Below, piece after piece: positions 55,825 to 64,000 of a stretch of 64,000 nt of DNA. The notes beneath the pieces are model-generated. The model did not search any database. It saw only the letters and a list, made by a program, of their open reading frames with translations, and was not told the origin of the DNA. The position numbers were made by a program, and so were the translations under genes. Positions within the stretch are counted from its first letter, which is position 1, and every line of letters begins with the position of its first letter. Origin of the DNA: DAHUZL01 sp035533215 (GTDB lineage Bacteria; Chloroflexota; Dormibacteria; Aeolococcales; Bog-877); contig DATLUG010000001.1 of the NCBI GenBank assembly GCA_035533215.1, positions 24,942 through 88,941 of the forward strand, written 5' to 3'.

Positions 55825-56280
55825 GTGCTGCCCCGCGACTACGCCGGCCAGAACTGCTCGATCGCCAGGGGACTGGAGATCCTGGGGGACCGCTGGACGC
55901 TGCTGGTGGTCCGGAACGCCCTGGTCGGGGTCCGGCGCTTCGACGACTTCCTCCGTCTCGGCCTCGCCCGCAACGTCCTGGCCGACCGGCTGGCCCGGCT
56001 CTGCGCCGAGGGCATCCTGGAGCGGGTGCCGTATCAGGAGCGGCCGCCGCGGCACGAGTACCGCGTGACCGACAAGGGCCGCGCCCTCTGGCCGGTCTTG
56101 GTCGCGCTCCTTGAATGGGGCGACCGCTACCACGCCCCCCCCGGCGGCCCTCCCCGGCTCATCGTCCACGCGGGCTGCGGGGGCGAGGTGGTGGGCCGCC
56201 TCCAGTGCTCCGCCTGCGACGGTCCCATCCGCGCCGGCGACCTCTCCACCCGGCCCGGACCCGGCGCCCGCGTCGCCTGA
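55825..56280 (+). CDS. HxlR-family winged-helix regulator
   Basis: A 151-residue HxlR protein. The start LPRDYAGQNCSIARGLEILG and DRWTLLVVRNALVGVRRFDD is the classic HxlR N terminus with a redox-capable Cys at residue 10; ARNVLADRLARLCAEGIL and RHEYRVTDKGRALWPV form the recognition helix and wing. The C-terminal tail has HAGCGG and CSAC, a possible metal-binding Cys set. It probably represses itself and the divergent efflux gene through the two palindromes. The GTG at 55825 fits both the family start and the leaderless promoter. Confidence 0.92.
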   Translation: MLPRDYAGQNCSIARGLEILGDRWTLLVVRNALVGVRRFDDFLRLGLARNVLADRLARLCAEGILERVPYQERPPRHEYRVTDKGRALWPVLVALLEWGDRYHAPPGGPPRLIVHAGCGGEVVGRLQCSACDGPIRAGDLSTRPGPGARVA

Positions 56281-56376
56281 CCGTCGTTCCACTCCGAGGC
56301 CGGCGCCCACGGCCGGCGGATCGATGCGGCCGTCGCGTCGAGCACCCGCGCCCGCCGGCCCCGCCCACGCCCGGGT

Positions 56377-57837
56377 TCAGAAGCGGGAGGTCACCACCTT
56401 GCGGCGGGTGAAGAACTGCACCCCGTCGAGGCCGGTGGCGTGCAGGTCACCGTAGAAGGAGTCCTTCCAGCCGGCGAACGGGAACATGGCGACGGGCGCC
56501 GCCACCCCGATGTTCACCCCCAGCATCCCCGCCTGCACGCCCTCCCGCCAGCGCCGTGCCGCCCCGCCGCTGGTCGTGAAGATGCTGGCGGCATTCCCGA
56601 AGCGCGACGCGTTGACCACCGCCAGCGCCTCCTCCAGGTCCACGGTGCGGACGACGCTCAGGACCGGCCCGAAGATCTCCTCGCGGGCGATCGTCATCGA
56701 GGGGGTGACGCCGTCGAAGATGGTGGGGCCGAGGAAGAACCCGCCGGATTCGTCACCGCCGACGGCGGAACGCCCGTCGCAGACCAGGCGCGCCCCCTCC
56801 CGCAGCCCGGCCTCGATGTAGCGGGTGACGCGGCTGCGGCTGTCGTCGCGGATGAGTGGCCCCATCCCGGTCTCGGGGTCGGCGCCGGGACCCACCCGCA
56901 GACCCTCGCTGGCCCTCGCCAGGGCACCGACGACCCGGTCGCCGGCCTCCCCGACCGCGACCACGACGCTGCCGGCGAGGCAGCGCTGGCCGGCCCCGCC
57001 GAACGCGGAGCTCATGATCGCCGGGACGGTGACGCCGAGGTCGGCGTCGGGCATCACGACGAGGTGGTTCTTGGCGCCGGCCAGCGCCTGCACCCGCTTG
57101 CCGTGCGCCGAGGCGGTGCGGTACACGTACGCCGCCACGGGCTGGGAGCCGACGAACGACACGGCCCGGATGCCGGGGTGCTCGCAGATCGCGGTGACCA
57201 CCGCGCGTGCCCCGTGGACGATGTTGAGGAGGCCGGGCCCGAGGCCGGCGGCCTCGAAGAGCTCCACGATCCGCACCGCCGAGTTGGGGGTGCGCTCGGA
57301 GGGCTTGAGGACGACGGCGTTGCCGGCGGCGATGGCGAGCGGCAGGGTCCACATCGGCACCATCAACGGGAAGTTGAAGGGGGTGATGACGCCGCAGACG
57401 CCGACCGGGTAGCGGATCTCCTCGGTGTCGATGCCCCGCGAGACGTCGGCGAGGACCCTGCCCATCATCAGGGTCGGCATGCCACAGGCGAGCTCGACCA
57501 CCTCCACGGCGCGGCGCACCTCGCCCTGGGCATCGTCGCGGGTCTTCCCGTTCTCCCGCACGATGAGATCGCGAAGCTCCTGGGCCTGGGCGACCATCAG
57601 CTCGCGCAGTCGGTAGCAGACGCGCACCCGCTCCGCGACCGGCACCGCAGCCCACTCCGGCTGAGCGGTCGCCGCCGCGATCACCGCCCGGTCGACGGCG
57701 CCGGCATCCGAGAGTGGAACCCGTGCGATCACCTCGCCGGTGGCGGGGTCGGGGACATCCTGGAGCTCGACGCCGGCGGGCTCGTCCCACGCCCCGCCGA
57801 TGCGGTTGCGGAGGACCGGGGCGGTGACGACGGCCAT
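56377..57837 (-). CDS. mmsA: CoA-acylating methylmalonate-semialdehyde dehydrogenase
   Basis: A 486-residue MmsA-type aldehyde dehydrogenase. GVITPFNFPLMVPMWTLPLA, SFVGSQPVAAYVY, GAKNHLVVMPDAD and the catalytic Cys in GQRCLAGSVVV distinguish it from other dehydrogenases. It converts methylmalonate or malonate semialdehyde to propionyl- or acetyl-CoA. Here it could complete breakdown of beta-alanine from pyrimidines, although the needed aminotransferase is not in the window; valine or inositol catabolism are alternatives. AGGAGG precedes ATG 57837. Confidence 0.92.
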   Translation of the reverse strand: MAVVTAPVLRNRIGGAWDEPAGVELQDVPDPATGEVIARVPLSDAGAVDRAVIAAATAQPEWAAVPVAERVRVCYRLRELMVAQAQELRDLIVRENGKTRDDAQGEVRRAVEVVELACGMPTLMMGRVLADVSRGIDTEEIRYPVGVCGVITPFNFPLMVPMWTLPLAIAAGNAVVLKPSERTPNSAVRIVELFEAAGLGPGLLNIVHGARAVVTAICEHPGIRAVSFVGSQPVAAYVYRTASAHGKRVQALAGAKNHLVVMPDADLGVTVPAIMSSAFGGAGQRCLAGSVVVAVGEAGDRVVGALARASEGLRVGPGADPETGMGPLIRDDSRSRVTRYIEAGLREGARLVCDGRSAVGGDESGGFFLGPTIFDGVTPSMTIAREEIFGPVLSVVRTVDLEEALAVVNASRFGNAASIFTTSGGAARRWREGVQAGMLGVNIGVAAPVAMFPFAGWKDSFYGDLHATGLDGVQFFTRRKVVTSRF

Positions 57838-57892
57838 GCTGGAGCCTCCTGGAGGGGCGCGGCGAACGGCGGCGGGCGGCGGCCGCTCCCGC

Positions 57893-57921
57893 AGCCTACG
57901 CCGGCGTCGGGCGATCGACAA
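57893..57921 (-). promoter_or_regulatory. promoter of mmsA
   Basis: TTGTCG (57916-57921) and TAGGCT (57893-57898) are separated by 17 nt on the minus strand, leaving about a 50-nt leader. Confidence 0.45.
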
Positions 57922-58040
57922 GGGACACGGAGCCGGCCTGGCGGGATCGTGATCGGCCATGGGCCGCGGGATCCCGGCGCCGGCGCGCGGTGGTTCGGCT
58001 GAGCCTCCCCCCGGTCGTGGGCCGCCCCGTCGGTGCCCAG

Positions 58041-58056
58041 CGTTCCACGTGAAGCA
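58041..58056. other. parS: parS-like centromere site
   Basis: CGTTCCACGTGAAGCA matches the consensus TGTTTCACGTGAAACA at 13 of 16 positions, including the central CACGTG. Confidence 0.5.
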
Positions 58057-58211
58057 TTCGGGAGTTGGGGCGGCCCACCCGACCGGCTCGTGGCGGGGCT
58101 CGGCCCACCCGGCGACCGGCGTTCCCCCGTGATCGGCGCCCCCGAGCCGAGACCGCGCTGGCCGCCCTGCCGATCGAGGCCGCCGCCGGATTGGGCCCCG
58201 CGGCCGCCGGA

Positions 58212-58227
58212 TGTTTCCCGTGGAACA
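58212..58227. other. parS: parS-like centromere site
   Basis: TGTTTCCCGTGGAACA matches the parS consensus at 14 of 16 positions and keeps two-fold symmetry (TGTT/AACA, TTCC/GGAA). It lies 31 nt before the parA -10 box. Confidence 0.6.
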
Positions 58228-58257
58228 GGGCCGCGCGGGCCGCTCCCCGATCGTCCC

Positions 58258-58263
58258 TATACT
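58258..58263 (+). promoter_or_regulatory. leaderless -10 box of parA
   Basis: TATACT followed by exactly 6 nt and the parA GTG at 58270; no Shine-Dalgarno. Confidence 0.55.
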
Positions 58264-58269
58264 TGCCGG

Positions 58270-59052
58270 GTGGCGCGACCCCGCATTCTGACCGTCTGCA
58301 ACCAGAAGGGGGGGGTCGGCAAGACGACCACGGCGATCAACCTCGGGGCCGCGCTCTGCGAACGGGGGCGGCGGGTGCTCCTCGTCGACACGGATCCCCA
58401 GGCCAATGCCACGTCCGGCCTCGGATACCCGTCCCGGACCGTCGAGCGGTCCGTCTACGACGTGCTGGTCCTGGGCCAGCCGCTCGCCGACGTCATCGTC
58501 CCGGTCGAGCGAGTCCCCGGGCTCGCCCTGGCCCCGGCCTCCCTCGCGCTGGCGGGGGCCGAGCTCGAGCTGGCCGATCTCGCCCGCCGCGAGTTCCGCC
58601 TCCGGTACGCCCTGGAGGCCGTCGCCGACTACGACTACGTCCTCGTCGACTCGCCTCCCTCCCTGGCGCTCATCACGGTGAACTGCCTGGTCGCGGCCGA
58701 CGCCATGCTGATCCCGCTCCAGTGCGAGTACTACGCCCTGGAGGGCCTGTCGCTCCTGACCCACACCCATGGGTTGATCACCCAGGACCTCAACCCCAGC
58801 CTGGAGATGGCCGGGATCGTGATGACCCTCTTTGACCCCCGCACCCTCCTCAGCGCCCAGGTGGTTGCCGAGGTGCGTCGCCGCTTCCCCGACCAGACGT
58901 TCAGCACGATCATTCCCCGCACCGTCCGGCTGAGCGAGGCGCCCAGCCACGGGCTGCCGATCACCCTCTACGACCCGTCGGGTCGGGGCTCCGCCAGCTA
59001 TCGCGCGCTCGCCGCCGAGCTCCTGGCCCGCGACGCCCTGGTGGCCGCGTGA
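58270..59052 (+). CDS. parA: chromosome-partitioning ATPase ParA/Soj
   Basis: A 260-residue ParA. The deviant Walker A is in NQKGGVGKTTTAINLG (about 11-26) with both the signature and catalytic Lys; LVDTDPQANAT (Walker A'), YDYVLVDSPPS (Walker B) and RTVRLSEAPSHGLPI follow. The absence of an N-terminal DNA-binding domain marks it as the chromosomal (Soj) type. It moves ParB-parS complexes on the nucleoid. GTG 58270 matches the leaderless promoter. Its stop overlaps parB by GTGA. Confidence 0.95.
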   Translation: MARPRILTVCNQKGGVGKTTTAINLGAALCERGRRVLLVDTDPQANATSGLGYPSRTVERSVYDVLVLGQPLADVIVPVERVPGLALAPASLALAGAELELADLARREFRLRYALEAVADYDYVLVDSPPSLALITVNCLVAADAMLIPLQCEYYALEGLSLLTHTHGLITQDLNPSLEMAGIVMTLFDPRTLLSAQVVAEVRRRFPDQTFSTIIPRTVRLSEAPSHGLPITLYDPSGRGSASYRALAAELLARDALVAA

Positions 59053-60029
59053 CGGATCCCGAGGAGCCTGCCGCACCCATCACGTCGCCGGTCCACGCCG
59101 CCATCCCCGAACTCACCCCCCTCGGACCCGCCCTCGGAGCGGGACCGCGTCATGCCCGGCGCGGGCTGGGACGCGGCCTGGACGACCTGATCCCGACCGG
59201 GCCCGTCGGCCTCCCGGGCGGCTTCGGTGGCCCCGGCGTGCGCGAGCTCCCCGTCGCCTGGATCACCCCCAACGGGCAGCAGCCGCGCTCCGAGTTCGAC
59301 GAGGCCTCACTCGAGACCCTGGCCGACTCGATCCGCCGGTACGGGGTCCTGCAGCCGATCGTCGTCGAGACGGACGGGAGCGAGCGCTTCCGCATCCTGG
59401 CCGGCGAACGTCGCTGGCGGGCGGCCAAGCTCGCCGGCCTCACCCGCATCCCGGCCACCATCCGGGCCGCCGGCGAGGACCGGGTCGCCCTCGAGATCGC
59501 ACTGGTCGAGAACCTTGTACGCCACGATCTCTCGGCGCTGGACGAGGCGCGGGCGTACGCGCGCCTCTGCGACGAGTTCGGCCTGACGCAGGAGGCGGTG
59601 GCGGAGCGGGTGGGTCGCAGCCGCCCGGCCGTTGCCAACACCCTGCGCCTGCTCAACGCGGTCCCAGAGGTCCACGCCGCGCTGATGGCGGGCTCGATCT
59701 CACCGGCCCACGCCCGCACCCTGGTGGCCTTGGAGGACCCCGATCTCCAGCGTCAGGCCCTGCGCCAAGTGCTCGACCACCAGCTCTCGGTCCGCGCGAC
59801 CGAGCGACTCGTCGGGCAGGTGCGCCACCGGGGCGGCGCCGGGACCCCCTCGCCACGCCTCGCCACGGCGTCACGCTCCCTGCCCGAGCTGGAGGAGGCG
59901 CTGACGCGCGCCCTCGGCACTCGGGTCAGTGTGCATGCGCGCTCCGGGGGAGCCGGGCGAATCGTGATCGACTACTTCAGCGCCGACCAGCTCGGGGGCC
60001 TCTGCGAGCGGCTCCACGTCGACCTCTGA
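59049..60029 (+). CDS. parB: chromosome-partitioning protein ParB/Spo0J
   Basis: A 326-residue ParB. An N-terminal tail with RRGLGRGLDDLIPT (ParA-contact/GLGRGL motif) leads to the CTP-binding ParB domain with NGQQPRSEFDE, YGVLQPIVV and GERRWRAAKLAGL, then ENLVRHDLSALDEARAYARL and the helix-turn-helix LTQEAVAERVGRSRPAVANT. The last 60 residues form the dimerisation domain. It should bind the parS-like sites upstream. Confidence 0.95.
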   Translation: MTDPEEPAAPITSPVHAAIPELTPLGPALGAGPRHARRGLGRGLDDLIPTGPVGLPGGFGGPGVRELPVAWITPNGQQPRSEFDEASLETLADSIRRYGVLQPIVVETDGSERFRILAGERRWRAAKLAGLTRIPATIRAAGEDRVALEIALVENLVRHDLSALDEARAYARLCDEFGLTQEAVAERVGRSRPAVANTLRLLNAVPEVHAALMAGSISPAHARTLVALEDPDLQRQALRQVLDHQLSVRATERLVGQVRHRGGAGTPSPRLATASRSLPELEEALTRALGTRVSVHARSGGAGRIVIDYFSADQLGGLCERLHVDL

Positions 60030-60091
60030 GGCGCACCCCCCAGCCCGTCGCACGGTCCCGCCCCCCACCAGAGAGCCGCCGGGACCGTTCG

Positions 60092-60097
60092 TATACT
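60092..60097 (+). promoter_or_regulatory. leaderless -10 box of lepB
   Basis: TATACT followed by exactly 6 nt and the GTG at 60104; no Shine-Dalgarno. Confidence 0.55.
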
Positions 60098-60103
60098 CAG
60101 CCG

Positions 60104-60889
60104 GTGCCCGTGGAGTCCCCGCAGCGCCCCCCGTGGACCGCGGCGACGGACCCGGACAGCGGTCGGTCGCCCAGCCGGCGCCGGCGAGCGTGGATGCGCG
60201 ACATCGGCGAGCTGGTGGTGCTCGCGCTGGTGATCTACCTCGTCATCACCTTCGTGGTCCAGACCGTCCATGTCGAGGGCCAGAGCATGGTCCCCACCCT
60301 CCACAACAACGACCTCCTGGTGGCGGACAAGATCACCCTCGATTTCCAGGGGCCCAGCCGCGGCGAGATCGTGGTGATCCAGCCGCCGATCAGCAGTCCC
60401 ACCGACTTCATCAAGCGCGTGATCGGCCTTCCCGGTGAGTGGATCCGGATCGCGCCCGACGCCAAGGGAATCGGCCATGTGTATGTCGACCGACATCATC
60501 CGGTCGGTGCAGGCGGCGGCGAGGAGCTGCGGGAGCCGTACGTCAACGGCCTCTGGCGCGACGAGGTCCAGTGCTGCACGAGCCGAGGGCAGGCATCGCC
60601 GACCCTCCCGCCGTCCGGCCACTGGGTCCGCATCCCAGCCCGCGACTACTTCGTGATGGGCGACAACCGCAACGTTTCCGAGGACTCGCGGACCTTCGGC
60701 TGGGAGCCGCGCAGCGGCATCGTGGCGGTCGCGCGCTTCCGCTTCTGGCCCCTCAATCGAATCGCGACGCTGCCCGGGCCGGTGCCGACCCCGGTGCCGT
60801 CCGCCGCCCTCGGGGCCCTCGGCGCCCTGCCGATGGTGCGGCGGCGGCGGCGCGGGCGCCACTCGATGGGACGGCCGCCTGCGCCGTGA
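60104..60889 (+). CDS. lepB: signal peptidase I
   Basis: A 261-residue type I signal peptidase. A cytoplasmic tail rich in Arg precedes one membrane anchor (LVVLALVIYLVITFVVQTV, about 39-57). The catalytic Ser61 is in VEGQSMVPTL and Lys104 in DFIKRVIGLPGE; the late box reads YFVMGDNRNVSEDSRTFG. An insertion of about 40 residues between the Lys and last box and a C-terminal Arg-rich tail are unusual but common in high-GC bacteria. It cuts signal peptides of exported proteins such as the SBP at 21.7 kb. Confidence 0.93.
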   Translation: MPVESPQRPPWTAATDPDSGRSPSRRRRAWMRDIGELVVLALVIYLVITFVVQTVHVEGQSMVPTLHNNDLLVADKITLDFQGPSRGEIVVIQPPISSPTDFIKRVIGLPGEWIRIAPDAKGIGHVYVDRHHPVGAGGGEELREPYVNGLWRDEVQCCTSRGQASPTLPPSGHWVRIPARDYFVMGDNRNVSEDSRTFGWEPRSGIVAVARFRFWPLNRIATLPGPVPTPVPSAALGALGALPMVRRRRRGRHSMGRPPAP

Positions 60890-62061
60890 CCGCCCGGGGC
60901 GCGACGCCCGCAGCCCCCGGATCGTGCGCGCGGTGGTGGCGGCGAGGCCCCGTGCCGCCGGTCGGGGCTGGTCCCACCGCCGCCGCTCGGCCGCCTCCAG
61001 GTCATGATCGTGGAGTACCGGTGGGTGGAACGGCGCACCCCATCGGTGCGGCACCGGTTGCGGGCCGCGCGTCTCCGCCCCAACGGCGGGCGTGGGGGGT
61101 GAGCCTGGCCGCGGCGAGCAGCTGGGCATCGACGTACCCGATCCCGGCGCCGCCCAGCGCTGCCCGCTCGATCAGCCTGGGGACATCGTCGTTGGGTCGG
61201 CCACCATCGCCTGCGGGAGGCCGCCGCGTGACACGCCCACCGATCGCGAACGAATGTTCTGACTTGACACGTGGTCCCGGTGGGATGTCTCAACCTGTCT
61301 GGACTTACCAGCGAGGGTGACCGGTGGCGTCCGATGACGGTGCCGTCGAGCCGGTTCACCGACGCGCTCCGCCCGCCCCCGCCGAGGTCGCCGGGCACCC
61401 GCCGCGACTCTGCGCCAGCGTCGAGACGCTGCGCGACCCTCTCCTCGACGTGGTCCACGTGGCCGGGACCGACCGGCACCGTCATCCCTGTGCGGTTGCG
61501 GTTTGGATCGAGACCGTCACCGCCGGGCGCCTGTCCTCCCTCGCCCGAGCCAGGTCCCGCGCGGGATCGATGGCGGATCGGAGGACCGACATCGGGAGGC
61601 CTCCCCGCACTCGGTGTGGGCGTGGTCTCGGCCCCGGCTCGACGTCACGCTCACGGATCGCGCGTGCCCGCGCACGGCACCACGTGACTGGCGGGGCGAC
61701 GCGGCGACCGCCCTCTCCACCCTGGAGGGGTGTCCCAGCGGACGCACGGCACCCTCACCGAGGCGGAGGGCCGTGTCTGGACGTCCCGGGTCGGAGCGGG
61801 CCGCCACGGGCCCCACTCGAACTCACGATCATGCGTGCGACCATCGCCGCGATCGATCTCCGCACCGATCCCGCCCGCCTCGCCCGGCTCGAACGGCCGA
61901 TCACGGGCAACGCGGCCAGCCCGGGCCCACCTCGCACGGGCTCGGCGCCGCTCCGAGCGTCGCACCGTCTCCGCTCCCGTGCCCGCGGGCGCCCGCGCGC
62001 GGGCGCCGGATCGTCCGCCGTCACCGGCACGGTGCCCCGGACACCGGTGGGACGCGTCGGA
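60890..62061. other. long gene-poor stretch
   Basis: This 1172-nt region after lepB carries the PIN remnant near its left end. The rest has several overlapping open frames on both strands with Arg/Pro/Thr/His-rich translations and no family resemblance. TTGACA occurs at about 61264 but lacks a fitting -10. It looks like degraded sequence. Confidence 0.5.
61090..61192 (-). pseudogene. PIN-domain (VapC-type) toxin remnant
   Basis: The minus strand reads DVPRLIERAALGGAGIGYVD followed by AQLLAAARL, which matches the middle of VapC toxins (I-E-R-x-x-L-x-G-x-G-I-G-Y-V-D-A-x-L-L-A-S), including the conserved Asp. The expected L-W-T-x-D end is scrambled, and no start is seen. A fragment. Confidence 0.55.
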
Positions 62062-62658
62062 TCAGGCGGCCGACCAGCCCGGGTCGCGACCCGAGAGACC
62101 CAGGAGGCGGTCCAGGGGTGCAGCGTCGTCCGGCACGCTGACCGTCGGCCCGAAGGCCTTCCCCTCACCCTGGTACGTGTCAGTGAGCATTCCAGGGGCA
62201 AAGCGGAGCGACTCCTCCGACGCCGCCGGAGGCGGAGACCACGGCTGGGCCGTCGCGCGGGCGAGATCCCATCCGTGGACCTGGTACTCCCACAGGATCA
62301 TGCCGAGCGCGAGCTCTCCCGGCATGGAGTTCTCCCCGAGCCACAGCGGTCGCTCGGCTGCCCCTCCGCGGATCGACCGGGCCAGCAGGTCGGCATCGCG
62401 GCGCACCGCTCGGGCTGCCTCCTCGGGAGTCCGGTACCCCTCGATGTCCGCCCGCGGCGCCCTCCCCTGCGGATCGGCGAAGCCGGCTGCGAACGTGGCC
62501 AGCCAGCCCAGCACATGGTCTCGGAGCTGTTCGACGTCCCATTGGGAGCACGGGGTCGGATCGTGCAGCCGCTCGGCGCCGATTCCGCCGACGACCACCG
62601 CCAGGTCGGACAGCACCGGCATCAGGAGATCGGTCGTCCGGCTGGTTGACTTGGTCAT
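62062..62658 (-). CDS. TIGR03086-type DinB/MDMPI-fold protein
   Basis: A 198-residue protein of the TIGR03086 metal-binding group. It has TPCSQWDVEQLRDHVLGWLA (with the T-P-C-x-x-W-D-V and His ligand typical of the fold), MILWEYQVHGWDLARAT holding a second His, and the C-terminal RLLGLSGRDPGW. Related maleylpyruvate isomerases use mycothiol, but the function here is unknown. ATG 62658 lies 7 nt after a TACCAT -10 box on the minus strand, so it is probably leaderless. Confidence 0.85.
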   Translation of the reverse strand: MTKSTSRTTDLLMPVLSDLAVVVGGIGAERLHDPTPCSQWDVEQLRDHVLGWLATFAAGFADPQGRAPRADIEGYRTPEEAARAVRRDADLLARSIRGGAAERPLWLGENSMPGELALGMILWEYQVHGWDLARATAQPWSPPPAASEESLRFAPGMLTDTYQGEGKAFGPTVSVPDDAAPLDRLLGLSGRDPGWSAA

Positions 62659-62814
62659 GGCGAAGATGGTATGGGCAGCGGGCTGCCGGCGGATGGACGT
62701 TCCCGTCGCGGCTGCTGGTCTGGGCGATCCGGATGAGCGGTGGTGGCTCGTCCCCGGTCGCTCGGGACCGTCGGGGGAACCTCGATCCATGGCTGCTGTG
62801 CCAGCGGGTCCGAC

Positions 62815-63526
62815 GGAGTCGGCATCCACCAACCGCCGCCCTCGAGGGCCGGTCGACCGTATTGGGGCGGTGCGGTGGGACCTGCCGGCGGACGTGGCCC
62901 ACCACCAGAGGCTGCCCACCCATCCCTGCGCCACCATCATCCTCGGCCATCCTGACCTCCGCCCAGACGCCCGCGCCCTCGCCCCCCTCGAAGCGAGCTG
63001 AACAGCGTGGCCCGCAGCCTGACGCCCCGGACCCTGGCGGGTCGTGGATTCGTGGTCGCCGCCATGATCACCCCGGGCGGGCCCGCCACCTTCGTCACCG
63101 GGTCGGCCACCGCCCTCACCGTCCGCGTGATCCCGCTGGCAGACGCGGTCGACGTCAACCAGGAGGAGCTCGTCTCTGATAACGGAGCAGCGCCGGGCGA
63201 GGCCGCCACGGTCGCCCGGCGGGCGGCCGCCTGGTGGCGGCGGTGGCCCGGCTCACCGAGATCGCTCGGTCCATCCGCGGACCCGGCACACCGGCCGCTC
63301 GACCCGCGATCGGCCAGCGCGCCCTGGAGCGGATGTTCCTGTCCGAGGCTGGGGGTCCCCGATCGGGCAGCTCCGCCGCTGTCGCCTGCTGGAGGCGGCC
63401 GAGACGGTCCGCGCGGGCGGCCGAGGGAGCTGGGCTGAGATGGCCTCCGATCTCGGCTACGCCAACCAGGCTCGACTCATCGGAGACTTCCGCGATGCGC
63501 TGGGACAGACGCCCGCGCGTTGGTAG
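62815..63526 (+). pseudogene. AraC-family regulator broken by three frameshifts
   Basis: One AraC-type protein can be followed through three frames in turn. The first piece has VRWDLPADVAHHQRLPTHPC (the DUF6597-like sensor start). The second, from about 63007, has RTLAGRGFVVAAMITPGG and VRVIPLADAVDV. The third has ARPAIGQRALERMFLSEAGG, the first helix-turn-helix. The fourth has QLRRCRLLEAAETVRAGG, then WAEMASDLGYANQARLIGDF and GQTPARW before TAG at 63524. Order and spacing match intact members of about 260 residues. Three shifts and no clear start show decay. Confidence 0.65.
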
Positions 63527-63574
63527 GATGCCTTCTCAGCCGGCGGCCTAGCCGCTGTGGGGGTCGAGGAAGAA

Positions 63575-63747
63575 GCCCCGGACCACGGCGGGGAGCCGAG
63601 GCGGCCACGACGATGACGGTCAGCCGATCCTCCGTGGTGGCCACGACCTCGCGCACTGCCCGGGCCCGATGAGTCGGATGCCCGTCCACCACGAGCTACA
63701 CCGGGCCGTCCGCCTTTGCCAGGAGGCGGCGGCAGAACTGGACGAAC

Positions 63748-63760
<13 letters not shown>
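63575..63760 (-). mobile_element. IS630-type transposase remnant
   Basis: The minus strand reads FVQFCRRLLAKADGPV, a TAG stop, LVVDGHPTHRARAVREVV and ATTEDRLTVIVV. This matches the second-Asp region of IS630-family DDE transposases (x-L-V-x-D-x-H-P-x-H-R-A-K-x-V-R). The stop codon and missing flanks show an inactive fragment. No terminal repeats were found. Confidence 0.55.

Positions 63761-64000
<240 letters not shown>

Larger units (their letters stand above)
57838..58269. other. intergenic region upstream of parA with parS-like sites
   Basis: This 432-nt gap between mmsA and parA contains the mmsA promoter, two parS-like sites and the parA -10 box. No further gene is supported. Confidence 0.6.

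Noticed and set aside
63007..63438. 143-codon ORF as a separate gene
   Set aside because: Its first half is the middle part of the broken AraC regulator, and its second half is out-of-frame noise.

Overview
The window is very GC-rich (by eye well above 65 percent) and uses many GTG starts, GTGA/ATGA stop-start overlaps and short intergenic gaps. With mycothiol-enzyme-like DinB proteins, a TIGR03842-type (F420-linked) LLM oxidoreductase, an ATP-dependent DNA ligase and FemAB, this suggests a free-living soil bacterium of the Actinomycetota or a related high-GC group such as Candidatus Dormibacterota or Chloroflexota. The phylum cannot be fixed from these genes. At several genes a TANNNT -10 box lies 6-7 nt before the start codon, so leaderless mRNAs appear common.

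Layout. 1-5.3 kb: a partial dienelactone-hydrolase gene, a small membrane ORF and a 1563-residue fusion that joins a membrane GT2 polysaccharide synthase, a degenerate EAL domain, a further membrane helix, a GH18-like domain and two chitin-binding-like modules. 5.7-14.8 kb: amide and peptide scavenging. It holds a cupin, an AtzG-like/amidase pair, a VOC protein, a broken cupin, an aspartoacylase-like enzyme, an SDR, a fused AtzG-amidase, an M19 dipeptidase and an isoaspartyl-type Ntn hydrolase. 14.9-15.7 kb: a HepT/MntA toxin-antitoxin locus whose toxin looks dead. 15.8-19 kb: a ketopantoate-reductase-like gene, a divergent sigma-like protein and zwf. 19-27.4 kb: pxpABC (5-oxoprolinase), an orphan peptide-binding protein, a giant M14 metallopeptidase and its partner. 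27.8-29.3 kb: FemAB and a membrane protein.

29.4-48.5 kb is a nucleoside and nucleobase utilisation island. On the minus strand are psuG-psuK and deoC with two aldehyde dehydrogenases. On the plus strand are cdd-deoA-ligase. Purine nucleoside phosphorylase, a complete BMP-type nucleoside ABC importer, a TIGR03842-like LLM oxidoreductase, dihydropyrimidinase and beta-ureidopropionase follow. Further along come another amidase, an MFS transporter, adenine deaminase and a methylmalonate/malonate-semialdehyde dehydrogenase (56.4-57.8 kb). Together these would import nucleosides, split them, burn deoxyribose, open pyrimidine rings, and could feed beta-alanine carbon to acetyl-CoA. No dihydropyrimidine dehydrogenase of known type is present; the LLM enzyme sits where one would be expected.

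54.3-56.3 kb is an HxlR-regulated drug-efflux pair with two copies of a 15-bp palindrome between the divergent genes. 58-60.9 kb carries chromosomal-type parA-parB with two parS-like sites upstream, then signal peptidase I, so the window may be near the replication origin. 60.9-64 kb is a decaying region: a PIN-toxin fragment, an AraC gene broken by three shifts, an IS630-type transposase fragment, an intact TIGR03086-type protein and the start of a second AraC gene at the window edge.
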